Shown piece by piece: positions 1 through 6,538 of a DNA stretch of 7,291 bases. Origin of the DNA: CAYFSC01 sp964345695 (GTDB taxonomy: Bacteria; Bacteroidota; Rhodothermia; Rhodothermales; Salinibacteraceae); NCBI GenBank assembly GCA_964345695.1, contig CAYFSC010000154.1:1-7291 (forward strand). The letters run 5' to 3'. Position 1 is the first letter of the stretch. Each line of letters opens with the position of its first letter. The position numbers were made by a program, and so were the translations under genes. The notes under the pieces were generated by a model that saw only the letters and a list, made by a program, of their open reading frames with translations, was not told the DNA's origin and did not search any database.

Positions 1-4
1 GAGT

Positions 5-77
5 CGTGATCCGTGAGTCGTGAAGCGTGACGGACGAGAGTGTCTACCTCACGTGTCCCGCGCCACGAACCACGGAT
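5..77. repeat. CGTGANN heptad array with inverted partner (hairpin)
   Basis: Four perfect-period heptads of the form CGTGANN run from 5 to 32, with variable last two bases TC, GT, AG and CG. An inverted partner lies at 64-77: positions 9-22 pair with 64-77 at 12 of 14 positions. An inner pair, CGTGA at 26-30 with TCACG at 49-53, extends the same fold. The element ends 36 bp before the ilvN start. It resembles the short tandemly repeated heptamer families known from some bacterial genomes, but I do not recognise this unit as a named family. The array probably continues upstream, because the window opens inside it. Whether it works as RNA (terminator or processing site after an upstream gene) or is passive repeat DNA cannot be told. 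Confidence 0.75.
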
Positions 78-113
78 TTCAATCCCACCCTACTGCCCAA
101 ACCTCATCCGACG

Positions 114-746
114 ATGTCCGAAGAACAACCTCTCACCCGCCAGCAAATACGCCGCAAACGGAAGTTCGGCGAGCCGATTTTGCCGGAAGACGAGGCCGAG
201 ACCGAGCAGGAGCACCGGCACATTATCGCCGTCGAACTCGAAAATACGATTGGGGCGCTCAACCGCGTCACGAATCTGTTTTCGGCGCGCGGCTTCAACC
301 TCGAAAGCGTGGCCGTCGGTGAAACCGATGATCCCTCGATCGCCCGCCTCACGCTCGTCACCATCGGCAACGACCGCATCGTCGCACAGATTACCCGACA
401 GCTCGACAACCTCGTCAACACCCTCGACGTGACGGACCTCACCGACGCGGAGCACGTCGAGCGCGAACTCTGCCTGCTGAAAGTGCAGTACACGGACGCA
501 ACGCGCTCGCAGGTCCTCGACGTGAAGGACATTTTCCGCGGGAGCGTGGTCAACGTCACCCCTGAGACGATGGTCATCGAAGTCACAGGCCCGACCAAGA
601 AGATCAACGCCTTCATCGGCATGATGCAGGAGCACGGCATCGAAGAGGTGGCCCGCAGCGGACAGGTGGCCATGCACCGCGACCTAGAGTATGAAGCGCC
701 CAATCCCCTCGCCTCGTCCGACTACGAAACCAACGGCGTGGCGTGA
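114..746 (+). CDS. ilvN: Acetolactate synthase small (regulatory) subunit IlvN/IlvH
   Basis: Regulatory subunit of acetohydroxyacid synthase. It binds the catalytic IlvB subunit in the cytoplasm, stimulates it and confers valine feedback inhibition in the first common step of valine, leucine and isoleucine synthesis. The 210-residue protein has an N-terminal ACT domain at about residues 37-108, with the hallmark segment ENTIGALNRVTNLFSARGFN (43-62) followed by LESV. The conserved C-terminal domain starts near RELCLLKV (117-124). The ATG at 114 is chosen because the in-frame GTG at 27 would translate the upstream heptad repeat. Even so, about 36 residues precede the ACT domain, with a basic cluster RRKRK (13-17) and then an acidic stretch; most family members start directly at the ACT domain. 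No Shine-Dalgarno sequence is visible. The stop codon lies inside a heptad repeat, and ilvC follows after 53 bp. ilvB is expected just upstream, outside the window. Identity is secure; the start is less so. Confidence 0.95.
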   Translation: MSEEQPLTRQQIRRKRKFGEPILPEDEAETEQEHRHIIAVELENTIGALNRVTNLFSARGFNLESVAVGETDDPSIARLTLVTIGNDRIVAQITRQLDNLVNTLDVTDLTDAEHVERELCLLKVQYTDATRSQVLDVKDIFRGSVVNVTPETMVIEVTGPTKKINAFIGMMQEHGIEEVARSGQVAMHRDLEYEAPNPLASSDYETNGVA

Positions 747-762
747 ACCGTGAGGCGTGAGC
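742..762. repeat. CGTGANN heptad array in the ilvN-ilvC junction
   Basis: Three consecutive heptads, CGTGAAC, CGTGAGG and CGTGAGC, start inside the last codons of ilvN, so the repeat supplies the TGA stop codon (744-746). A partial unit, CGTGG, precedes it at 737-741 within the coding sequence. Unlike the other three arrays in the window, I find no inverted partner nearby. The rest of the gap to ilvC is pyrimidine-rich, with no other structure seen. Confidence 0.7.
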
Positions 763-799
763 GTCTCTTCCCCCTTACCCACTCTTCATTCCCCGAACC

Positions 800-1828
800 A
801 TGGACGTATACTACGAAGCCGATCCGTCTCTCATCCGCAGCAAGCGCGTGGCCGTCATCGGATACGGAAGCCAGGGCCACGCGCACGCCCTCAACCTATC
901 GGACAGCGGCGTGGACGTGACCGTCGGCCTGCGACCCGGCTCGTCCTCGCGCGCCGAGGCCGAGAACCAGGGCCTGACGGTTCAAACCGTTCCCGAGGCC
1001 GCCGCGTGGGGCGACGTGGTCATGCTCCTCATTCCCGACCAGTACCAGAAGGAGGTCTACGAGAAGAAGCTCGCCGAACATCTCACCCCCGGCACGGCGC
1101 TGGGCTTCGGACACGGCTTCAACATCCACTACGGTCAGATCGAGCCGCCCGAAGGCGTGGACGTGTTTATGGTCGCCCCGAAGTCGCCGGGCCACCTCGT
1201 GCGCCGTACGTACGAGAACGATCAGGGAACGCCCTGCCTGGCGGCCGTCGCGCAGGACGCCTCGGGATCGGCGTTCGACCTGGCACTCAGCTACGCGGAT
1301 GCCATCGGCGGAACGCGGGCCGGCGTGATTGAGACAACCTTCAAGGACGAAACGGAAACCGACCTCTTCGGCGAGCAGGCCGTGCTGTGCGGCGGATCGG
1401 AGTCCCTCATCAAGGCCGGATTCGAAACGCTCGTCGACGCAGGCTACCCGCCGGAGCTGGCATACTTCGAGTGCCTCCATGAGCTGAAGCTGATCGTGGA
1501 CCTGATGTACGAAGGGGGTCTCGAATACATGAACTACTCGGTGAGCGACACGGCGGAGTACGGCAATCATACGCGCGGCGACCGCGTCATCAACGACAGC
1601 GTCCGCGAGGAGATGGAGACGATCCTCGACGAGATCCAGTCCGGCGAATTTGCCGACGAGTGGATTGAGGAGAACGAATCCGGTGCCACGCGCCTCACCG
1701 AGGAGCGGGCCACGCTGCGGCAGCACCCCATCGAGCAGGTCGGACGCAAACTTCGCAAGCTGATGAGCTGGGCGGAGAACGAGGACGCCGCCGAACCGGC
1801 CTCCACCGAGGACGGACACGCTGCGTGA
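800..1828 (+). CDS. ilvC: Ketol-acid reductoisomerase, class I (short form)
   Basis: Acetohydroxy acid isomeroreductase, cytoplasmic and Mg2+-dependent. It converts 2-acetolactate and 2-aceto-2-hydroxybutyrate to the dihydroxyacids of the valine/leucine and isoleucine pathways. The 342-residue length fits the short class I enzymes. The Rossmann N-domain carries GYGSQG (21-26), and the short cofactor loop GLRPGSSSR (43-51), with Arg and Ser residues, suggests NADPH preference. The catalytic residues fall where the family expects them: His105 in FGHGFNIHYG, Lys128 in APKSPG, metal ligands Asp188/Glu192 (DLFGEQ) and Glu224/Glu228 (ECLHE), and Ser249 for substrate. After the helical C-domain ends near residue 325 there is a short acidic tail (SWAENEDAAEPASTEDGHAA) that is probably disordered. 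The start at 800 is the natural one, placing the GxGxxG at the usual distance; no Shine-Dalgarno is present. It sits 53 bp after ilvN and 38 bp before leuB, consistent with co-transcription. Confidence 0.98.
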   Translation: MDVYYEADPSLIRSKRVAVIGYGSQGHAHALNLSDSGVDVTVGLRPGSSSRAEAENQGLTVQTVPEAAAWGDVVMLLIPDQYQKEVYEKKLAEHLTPGTALGFGHGFNIHYGQIEPPEGVDVFMVAPKSPGHLVRRTYENDQGTPCLAAVAQDASGSAFDLALSYADAIGGTRAGVIETTFKDETETDLFGEQAVLCGGSESLIKAGFETLVDAGYPPELAYFECLHELKLIVDLMYEGGLEYMNYSVSDTAEYGNHTRGDRVINDSVREEMETILDEIQSGEFADEWIEENESGATRLTEERATLRQHPIEQVGRKLRKLMSWAENEDAAEPASTEDGHAA

Positions 1829-1866
1829 TTGGATGTACGGGACATACAATCAAGCATTTTCCACGC

Positions 1867-2970
1867 ATGGAAACTTCAACGACGTACCAAATCGCGCACC
1901 TCCCCGGCGACGGCATCGGTCCGGCCGTGACCCGGGCCGCGCTCGACGTGATGGCGGAGCTCGGCGACGCCTGCGGGTTTCGGCTGAATGTCGACGAGCA
2001 TCCCATCGGAGGCGCCGCACTCGACGCGACGGGCTCTCCTTTCCCGGAGGCCACGCGGGCCGCGTGCTCGAACGCAGATGCCGTTTTCCTCGGCGCCGTC
2101 GGCGGTCCGGACTGGGACGATGCCACGGGCGATCGACGCCCGGAGGCCGGTCTTCTCGCGCTCCGTAAGCATCTGGGGGTGTACGCCAACCTGCGTCCTG
2201 TGGTCGTGCCCGAGGCGCTGGCGGAGGCGTCGCCCCTGCGCCCCGAGCAGGTGGCAGGCACGGACGTCGTCATCGTCCGCGAGCTGACAGGCGGCATCTA
2301 CTTCGGCACGCCACGCGGCCGCACGCCAGACGGAGCGCACAACACCATGCGCTATTCCCGAGAAGAAGTTGCCCGTATCGCGCGCATGGCCTTCGAGCAG
2401 GCGGAGCAACGCGGCGGCCGCGTGACGTCGGTCGACAAGGCGAACGTGCTGGAAGTCTCGCGGCTGTGGCGCGACGTCGTCACCGACCTGCACGCGGAGG
2501 CGGTTTCCGACGTGGAGCTCGATCACCTGTACGTGGACAACGCCGCGATGCAGCTCGTCCAGCGCCCGACCTCGTTCGACGTGATCCTCACGTCCAACCT
2601 CTTCGGCGACATCCTGTCGGACCTCGCCGCCACCTTCCCGGGATCGCTCGGCCTGCTTCCGTCCGCCAGCCTCGGCGGCGACGTCGGTCTCTTCGAGCCG
2701 GTGCACGGCAGCGCCCCCGACATCGCCGGACAGAATACGGCCAATCCGCTCGCCGCACTCTTGAGCGGCGCCATGCTGCTCGACGACCTCGGCGAGTCCG
2801 ACGCGGCGTCGGCGCTCCGGCACGGCGTGGATGCCGCCCTCGACGCGGGCCACCGTACCGCCGACCTTGCCCGCGGCGGCGAGACGCCGGTGTCTACGTC
2901 GGAGATGGCGGCGCAAGTCGCGTCATTTGCAACAAAGGCCCCACTCCCCAACGCCTCCCTCCCTACATAG
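1867..2970 (+). CDS. leuB: 3-isopropylmalate dehydrogenase
   Basis: NAD+-dependent oxidative decarboxylation of 3-isopropylmalate to 2-ketoisocaproate, the third leucine-specific step; a cytoplasmic homodimer in this family. From the ATG at 1867 the protein is 367 residues, near the usual 350-365. Visible family features are the N-terminal LPGDGIGP (12-19), YANLRP with substrate Arg110 (106-111), RELTGGIYFG with Arg138 and Tyr145 (138-147), the catalytic Lys191 in DKANVL, metal ligands Asp224 (YVDNAAMQ), Asp248 and Asp252 (SNLFGDILSD), and the nucleotide-binding segment EPVHGSAPDIAGQNTANP (276-293). Asp284 there is typical of NAD+ over NADP+ preference and separates it from isocitrate dehydrogenase. 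A GTG at 1825 overlapping the ilvC stop would add 14 unconserved residues and is rejected. No Shine-Dalgarno is seen. The gene lies next to ilvC rather than beside leuC/leuD, and a 458-bp structured gap separates it from leuA. Confidence 0.97.
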   Translation: METSTTYQIAHLPGDGIGPAVTRAALDVMAELGDACGFRLNVDEHPIGGAALDATGSPFPEATRAACSNADAVFLGAVGGPDWDDATGDRRPEAGLLALRKHLGVYANLRPVVVPEALAEASPLRPEQVAGTDVVIVRELTGGIYFGTPRGRTPDGAHNTMRYSREEVARIARMAFEQAEQRGGRVTSVDKANVLEVSRLWRDVVTDLHAEAVSDVELDHLYVDNAAMQLVQRPTSFDVILTSNLFGDILSDLAATFPGSLGLLPSASLGGDVGLFEPVHGSAPDIAGQNTANPLAALLSGAMLLDDLGESDAASALRHGVDAALDAGHRTADLARGGETPVSTSEMAAQVASFATKAPLPNASLPT

Positions 2971-2975
2971 CGACT

Positions 2976-3039
2976 CGTGAGGCGTGGTGCGTGATCCGTG
3001 AAGCGCGAAAGCCCAAACGGCACGGCTTCATGCATCACG
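2976..3039. repeat. CGTGANN heptad array with inverted partner after leuB
   Basis: Five units in a 7-bp register run from 2976 to 3010: CGTGAGG, CGTGGTG, CGTGATC, CGTGAAG and CGCGAAA, the second and fifth degenerate. An inverted copy at 3025-3039 pairs with 2990-3004 (13 Watson-Crick pairs, one G-T, one mismatch out of 15), leaving a 20-nt loop. An alternative register pairs 2974-2980 with 3035-3041. The element begins 5 bp after the leuB stop. It could stop or slow transcription, or protect the ilvN-ilvC-leuB transcript 3' end, but there is no T tract, so it is not a classic intrinsic terminator. Confidence 0.7.
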
Positions 3040-3080
3040 AGAAGCCTCCCCGCTTGAGGACCTGTTTGGTGGATGAATGA
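3030..3080 (+). CDS. Candidate 16-residue leader peptide ORF (weak)
   Basis: An ATG at 3030 opens a 16-codon ORF, MHHEKPPRLRTCLVDE, ending in TGA at 3078-3080. Both leucines are encoded by TTG, a codon seldom used for leucine in the neighbouring GC-rich genes. The second TTG and the following GTG (valine) lie inside the 5' arm of the 14-bp stem that closes the fold at 3058-3217, so a ribosome paused there would open that stem, as in amino-acid attenuation leaders. Against it: there are only two leucine codons, not adjacent, no Shine-Dalgarno is visible, and the ATG itself is within the preceding heptad stem. An ORF this short can arise by chance. Confidence 0.2.
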   Translation: MHHEKPPRLRTCLVDE

Positions 3081-3217
3081 GAAGCCGAGACACAGTGGGC
3101 GACGCCGTAAAACGGCGCTCAAACGAGCCCTGTAGTGGCGCTACCGGGCGAGTGCAGAAGCCGTTTTGCGCGAGATCCACGAAGTCGCAGGCCTCAGACA
3201 TTCCGCCAAACAGGTTC
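3058..3217 (+). promoter_or_regulatory. Large imperfect palindrome / candidate structured leader RNA upstream of leuA
   Basis: This stretch folds back on itself over its full length. The closing stem pairs 3060-3073 with 3202-3215: 14 bp, with one G-T at 3070/3205. Inside it are TGAG 3078-3081 with CTCA 3193-3196, GCC 3084-3086 with GGC 3190-3192, GAC 3089-3091 with GTC 3184-3186, GTGG 3095-3098 with CCAC 3177-3180, CGC 3103-3105 with 3168-3170, AAAACG 3109-3114 with CGTTTT 3162-3167, and GCGCTC 3115-3120 with GAGTGC 3150-3155. The apex is a hairpin at 3127-3149, GCCC/GGGC over GTAG/CTAC. A local hairpin, CGCCGT/ACGGCG at 3103-3117, competes with the inner long-range stem. It may be a cis-regulatory leader, an independent small RNA, or a MITE-like palindromic DNA element; no target-site duplication is evident. 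The strand is assumed from leuA. The extent of pairing is seen in the sequence; the function is inference. Confidence 0.5.
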
Positions 3218-3301
3218 CGACCCTCTGATTCCTCCATTGCTTCGCTTCGACGTTCGTACCGAACAAAACCTGACGTCCCATGCTCCCCACCCGCGCGCTC
3301 T

Positions 3302-3385
3302 ACGGTCGCGATGCGCTTCGACTTATCAGGCGCTCGGCTCGCAGCCGAAGGAAGAACTCGGTCGAGTCGAGCGCATCCGACACGT
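3302..3385 (+). promoter_or_regulatory. Second fold-back element in the leuA leader region
   Basis: Positions 3302-3323 pair with 3365-3385 in about 20 bp broken only by single-base bulges (C3309, T3318, A3382): ACG/CGT, GTCG/CGAC, GATGCGCT/AGCGCATC and CGACT/AGTCG. The loop contains its own hairpin, TCGGCT 3334-3339 with AGCCGA 3343-3348, closed by a 3-nt loop. A small hairpin, GTTCG/CGAAC (3252-3264), lies between this element and the previous fold. The element ends 43 nt before the leuA ATG. There is no T tract after it, so a classic terminator is unlikely; a leader-RNA domain or palindromic repeat remains possible. I see no convincing promoter in 3218-3428, though Bacteroidota-type promoters are hard to spot by eye. 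Confidence 0.45.
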
Positions 3386-3428
3386 TCTCTCCAGCCTCTT
3401 TCGAGCGACCCCTTGTTTCTACCAACCT

Positions 3429-5054
3429 ATGACTGACTCTATCACGATTTTCGATACCACCCTGCGCGACGGCGAACAGGCGCCCGGGGCGTCGATGACC
3501 CTGGACGAAAAGCTGACAATCGCGAATCACCTCGCCGCGCTCAACGTCGACGTGATCGAGGCGGGCTTCCCGATTTCCTCGCCCGGGCAGGCCGAAGCGG
3601 TGCGTCGGATCGCCGCCGAGGTCGAGGGGCCCGTGACGTGTGCTCTTGCCCGCACCGCCGAAGACGACATCGACGCCGCCGGGGAGGCACTGTCTGACGG
3701 GTCCGACACGCGCATCCACACCTTCGTGGCCACCAGCGACATCCACCTGAACGCCAAGTTCAACGGCCGCTTCGGGTCGACGATGCAGGAGACGCGCGCC
3801 GGGATTCTCGACGTGATACGGGATGCCATCCAGCAGGCGCGCACGTACACCGAGGACGTCGAGTTCAGCGCTGAAGACGCCGGGCGCACCGATCCAGAGT
3901 ACCTCCGCGACGTGATCGTGGCGGCCGCCGAGGCCGGCGCGACGACCATCAACATCCCGGACACGACGGGCTACTGCACTCCCCAATCGTACCGCGCCCT
4001 CTTCGAGATGGCGCGTGAGGCACTTCCGAACCCGGACGACGTCGTCCTCTCGACCCATTGCCACGACGACCTCGGACTCGCCGTTGCCAACTCGCTGGCC
4101 GGGGTTCGGGCGGGCGCTCGGCAGGTGGAGTGCACGATCAACGGCATCGGCGAACGGGCCGGCAACGCGGCGCTCGAAGAGATCGTGATGGCGCTGCACG
4201 TCCGCCAGGACGCGTTCGACGCAACCACGTCCATCGTGACCGAGCACCTCACTGAGGCGAGCCGCCTCGTGTCCACCGCGTCCGGCTTTCCCGTCCAGCC
4301 GAACAAGGCAATCGTGGGGAAGAACGCGTTCAGTCACGAAGCGGGGATTCACCAGCACGGCGTGCTCGCCGAGCGCGAGACGTACGAGATCATGAGCGCC
4401 GCGGACGTGGGCCAGAGCGAGCAGCAGATTCGCCTGGGTCGCCACTCCGGGCGCCATGGCCTCTTTTCCCGCCTCGAGCGGCTCGGCCTCGACGTGCCTG
4501 AGGATGAGGCCGAACGGGATGCCATCTACGACCGCTTCACCGACCTGGCCGATCGCAAGAAGGAAATCTTCGACGAAGACCTGCACCGACTCATGAACTC
4601 GACCTCCCCCACGACGACCGACGCCCACTACACCCTGGAGCACGTCTCCGTGTCCATCGACACGGCGCGCGAGCCAGAAGCCACCGTTCGGATTCGATCG
4701 GGCGAGGACGGCCGCGTCACCGAGGAGCACGCCACCGGCGATGGTCCGGTCGATGCCATCTATCGCGCCATCGATCACGCTACGAAGGAAGGCCACTCGC
4801 TCACCGACTACACCATCCGGTCCATCTCGGAAGGCGCCGACGCGCAGGGGGAGGTCCACGTGGTGATCCGACACGGCGAGCACACCTTTGAGGGACAGGC
4901 GCACGGCACGGACGTGCTCAAAGCCTCTGCTCAAGCCTACGTTGATGCGCTGAATCGCCTCGCCGACTTCCGCTCCGACGAAGAGTCGACCCAGTTCGTC
5001 GTCAATGGCATCATGCACGCGTTCAACGGCGACGAGGCTGCAGCAGAACGGTAA
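3429..5054 (+). CDS. leuA: 2-isopropylmalate synthase
   Basis: Condenses 2-ketoisovalerate with acetyl-CoA to 2-isopropylmalate, the committed and normally leucine-inhibited step of leucine synthesis, in the cytoplasm. The 541-residue protein starts with the HMGL-like TIM barrel: FDTTLRDGEQAPGASM (8-23) with catalytic Arg13 and metal ligand Asp14, the metal-binding HCH of STHCHDDLG (His210, His212), and NGIGERAGNAALEE beginning at Asn238. A linker subdomain with FSHEAGIHQHG and LGRHSGRHG follows. The C-terminal LeuA dimer/allosteric domain spans about 400-512, including GDGPVDAIYRAID (from 437) and GTDVLKASAQAYVDALNRL (from 493). This regulatory domain argues for leucine feedback and against homocitrate synthase; citramalate synthase is the closest alternative but less likely beside leuBCD. 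About 29 residues follow the last conserved segment, giving a slightly long protein. The ATG at 3429 is chosen because the open frame upstream to 3135 encodes no family sequence and runs through the structured leader. leuC follows after 41 bp. Confidence 0.97.
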   Translation: MTDSITIFDTTLRDGEQAPGASMTLDEKLTIANHLAALNVDVIEAGFPISSPGQAEAVRRIAAEVEGPVTCALARTAEDDIDAAGEALSDGSDTRIHTFVATSDIHLNAKFNGRFGSTMQETRAGILDVIRDAIQQARTYTEDVEFSAEDAGRTDPEYLRDVIVAAAEAGATTINIPDTTGYCTPQSYRALFEMAREALPNPDDVVLSTHCHDDLGLAVANSLAGVRAGARQVECTINGIGERAGNAALEEIVMALHVRQDAFDATTSIVTEHLTEASRLVSTASGFPVQPNKAIVGKNAFSHEAGIHQHGVLAERETYEIMSAADVGQSEQQIRLGRHSGRHGLFSRLERLGLDVPEDEAERDAIYDRFTDLADRKKEIFDEDLHRLMNSTSPTTTDAHYTLEHVSVSIDTAREPEATVRIRSGEDGRVTEEHATGDGPVDAIYRAIDHATKEGHSLTDYTIRSISEGADAQGEVHVVIRHGEHTFEGQAHGTDVLKASAQAYVDALNRLADFRSDEESTQFVVNGIMHAFNGDEAAAER

Positions 5055-5095
5055 ATCCCCTGCTCGCCGACCTCTGCACTGGTTTTCCTCTTCCC

Positions 5096-6505
5096 ATGTC
5101 TACCCGCACGCTGTACGACCACGTTTGGGACCGCCACGCCGTCCAGAAGCTGCCGACCGGTCAGACGCAGCTCTTCGTCGGGTTGCACCTCATTCACGAG
5201 GTGACGAGTCCGCAGGCCTTCGGGATGCTCGAAGAACGCGGCCTTGAAGTCGCTTTCCCGGATCGCACCTATGCCACGGCCGATCACATCATCCCCACCG
5301 CCGACCGGTCGCGCCCGTTCACCGACGGGCAGGCGGAAACGATGCTTGGCGCGCTGGAGACGAACACCGAGGCCTACGACATCACCTTCTTCGACCCGGG
5401 GTCTGGCGCGCAGGGCATCGTGCACGTCGTAGGTCCGGAGCAGGGCCTTACGCAGCCCGGCATGACGATCGTGTGCGGCGACTCGCACACGAGCACGCAC
5501 GGTGCGTTTGGCTCCATCGGGTTCGGCATCGGCACGAGCCAGATTCGCGACGTGCTCGCCACGCAGTGCATCGCGATGAACAAGCAAAAGGTGCGCCGCA
5601 TCGAGGTGACCGGGACGCTCGCGGAGGGGGTCTATGCCAAGGACATCATCCTCGCCATCATCGCCGAGCTCGGCGTCGAAGGCGGCATCGGCTACGTCTA
5701 CGAGTACGGCGGTCCGGCCATTGAGTCGCTCGGCATGGACGGCCGCATGTCGATCTGCAACATGAGCATCGAAGGGGGCGCGCGGGCGGGCTACGTGAAT
5801 CCGGACGACACGACGTTCGACTATCTGAAGGGCCGCCGCTACGCCCCAACCGGCGATGCCTGGGACCGCGCCGTGGCCGACTGGCGCTCGATTCGCTCCG
5901 ACGACGACGCCACGTACGACGACGTGGTGACGCTGGACGGCTCGGCCCTGGAGCCGCGCGTCACCTGGGGCATCAACCCTGGGCAGGGCATCGGGATTAC
6001 GGAGCCGGTGCCGGATCCGGCCGAGCACCCCGAAAGTGAGCGCCCCGCCATCCGGAAGGCACTCGATCACATGGATCTGCAGCCCGGCCAGTCGATGCAG
6101 GGCGTCGAGGTCGACGTGGCGTTCCTCGGCTCATGCACCAACGCCCGCATCTCCGACCTGCGCGAGGCCGCCGCCCTCCTGCAGCGCCTCGACCGCCCCG
6201 TCGCCGACGGCGTGCGGGCAATGGTCGTCCCCGGCTCGGAGGGCGTGAAGCGACAGGCGGAAGAGGACGGCCTGGACGATATCTTCCGCCGTGCCGGCTT
6301 CGACTGGCGCGACGCGGGCTGCTCGATGTGCCTCGGGATGAACCAGGACCAGCTGCAGGGCCGCGAGCTCTGCGCCTCCTCCTCGAACCGCAACTTCATC
6401 GGCCGCCAGGGCAGCAAAGACGGCCGCACCGTCCTCATGAGCCCCGCCATGGTCGTCGCCGCCGCCGTCGAGGGCGCGGTGACGGACGTGCGGAATGTGC
6501 TCTAA
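5096..6505 (+). CDS. leuC: 3-isopropylmalate dehydratase large subunit
   Basis: Catalytic, iron-sulfur subunit of isopropylmalate isomerase, an aconitase-family enzyme that interconverts 2- and 3-isopropylmalate through dehydration and rehydration, working as a heterodimer with LeuD. Its 469 residues match the bacterial two-subunit form. The three [4Fe-4S] ligands are visible: Cys347 in FLGSCTNARISDLR and Cys409/Cys412 in AGCSMCLGMN. Other family marks are TLYDHVWDRH (5-14) near the N-terminus, CGDSHTSTHGAFG (from 127) with the active-site His region, and SSNRNFIGRQG near the C-terminus. The ATG at 5096 gives the standard N-terminus and has no Shine-Dalgarno; the upstream bases are pyrimidine-rich. 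It lies 41 bp after leuA and 89 bp before leuD, in the usual C-then-D order. Homoaconitase is the main alternative but does not fit the leu context. Confidence 0.97.
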   Translation: MSTRTLYDHVWDRHAVQKLPTGQTQLFVGLHLIHEVTSPQAFGMLEERGLEVAFPDRTYATADHIIPTADRSRPFTDGQAETMLGALETNTEAYDITFFDPGSGAQGIVHVVGPEQGLTQPGMTIVCGDSHTSTHGAFGSIGFGIGTSQIRDVLATQCIAMNKQKVRRIEVTGTLAEGVYAKDIILAIIAELGVEGGIGYVYEYGGPAIESLGMDGRMSICNMSIEGGARAGYVNPDDTTFDYLKGRRYAPTGDAWDRAVADWRSIRSDDDATYDDVVTLDGSALEPRVTWGINPGQGIGITEPVPDPAEHPESERPAIRKALDHMDLQPGQSMQGVEVDVAFLGSCTNARISDLREAAALLQRLDRPVADGVRAMVVPGSEGVKRQAEEDGLDDIFRRAGFDWRDAGCSMCLGMNQDQLQGRELCASSSNRNFIGRQGSKDGRTVLMSPAMVVAAAVEGAVTDVRNVL

Positions 6506-6538
6506 CATTCATCGCGCCGCACCCACGCCACCCGTAGC

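Noticed and set aside
27..113. GTG start at 27 for ilvN
   Set aside because: It would translate the heptad repeat and its inverted partner into 29 unconserved residues; the ATG at 114 is already upstream of all conserved sequence.
1833..1848. Small inverted repeat ATGT-N5-ACAT / TGTA-N7-TACA in the ilvC-leuB gap
   Set aside because: Four-base arms are expected by chance; there is no further support for an operator or terminator.
1825..1866. GTG start at 1825 for leuB, giving a 4-bp overlap with ilvC
   Set aside because: The extra 14 residues are not family-like, and the ATG at 1867 places LPGDGIGP at the normal distance from the N-terminus.
3058..3217. Integron attC site or insertion sequence remnant
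   Set aside because: No attC core-site pair could be placed at the ends of the palindrome, no transposase fragment is readable, and no target-site duplication was found. A MITE-like origin is kept only as an alternative.
3135..3428. Extended LeuA reading from 3135, or a separate protein in this frame
   Set aside because: The 98 extra residues resemble no LeuA N-terminus and run through two strong fold-back elements, whereas the ATG at 3429 gives the standard start followed by FDTTLRDGEQ.
3300..5018. Long antisense open frame (572 codons) opposite leuA, and similar long frames at 896-1849, 1876-2916 and 4937-6070 on the - strand
   Set aside because: These mirror the codon bias of the GC-rich sense genes. 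Their translations are rich in Arg, Val, His and Gly without family motifs, and the sense genes have complete catalytic signatures.
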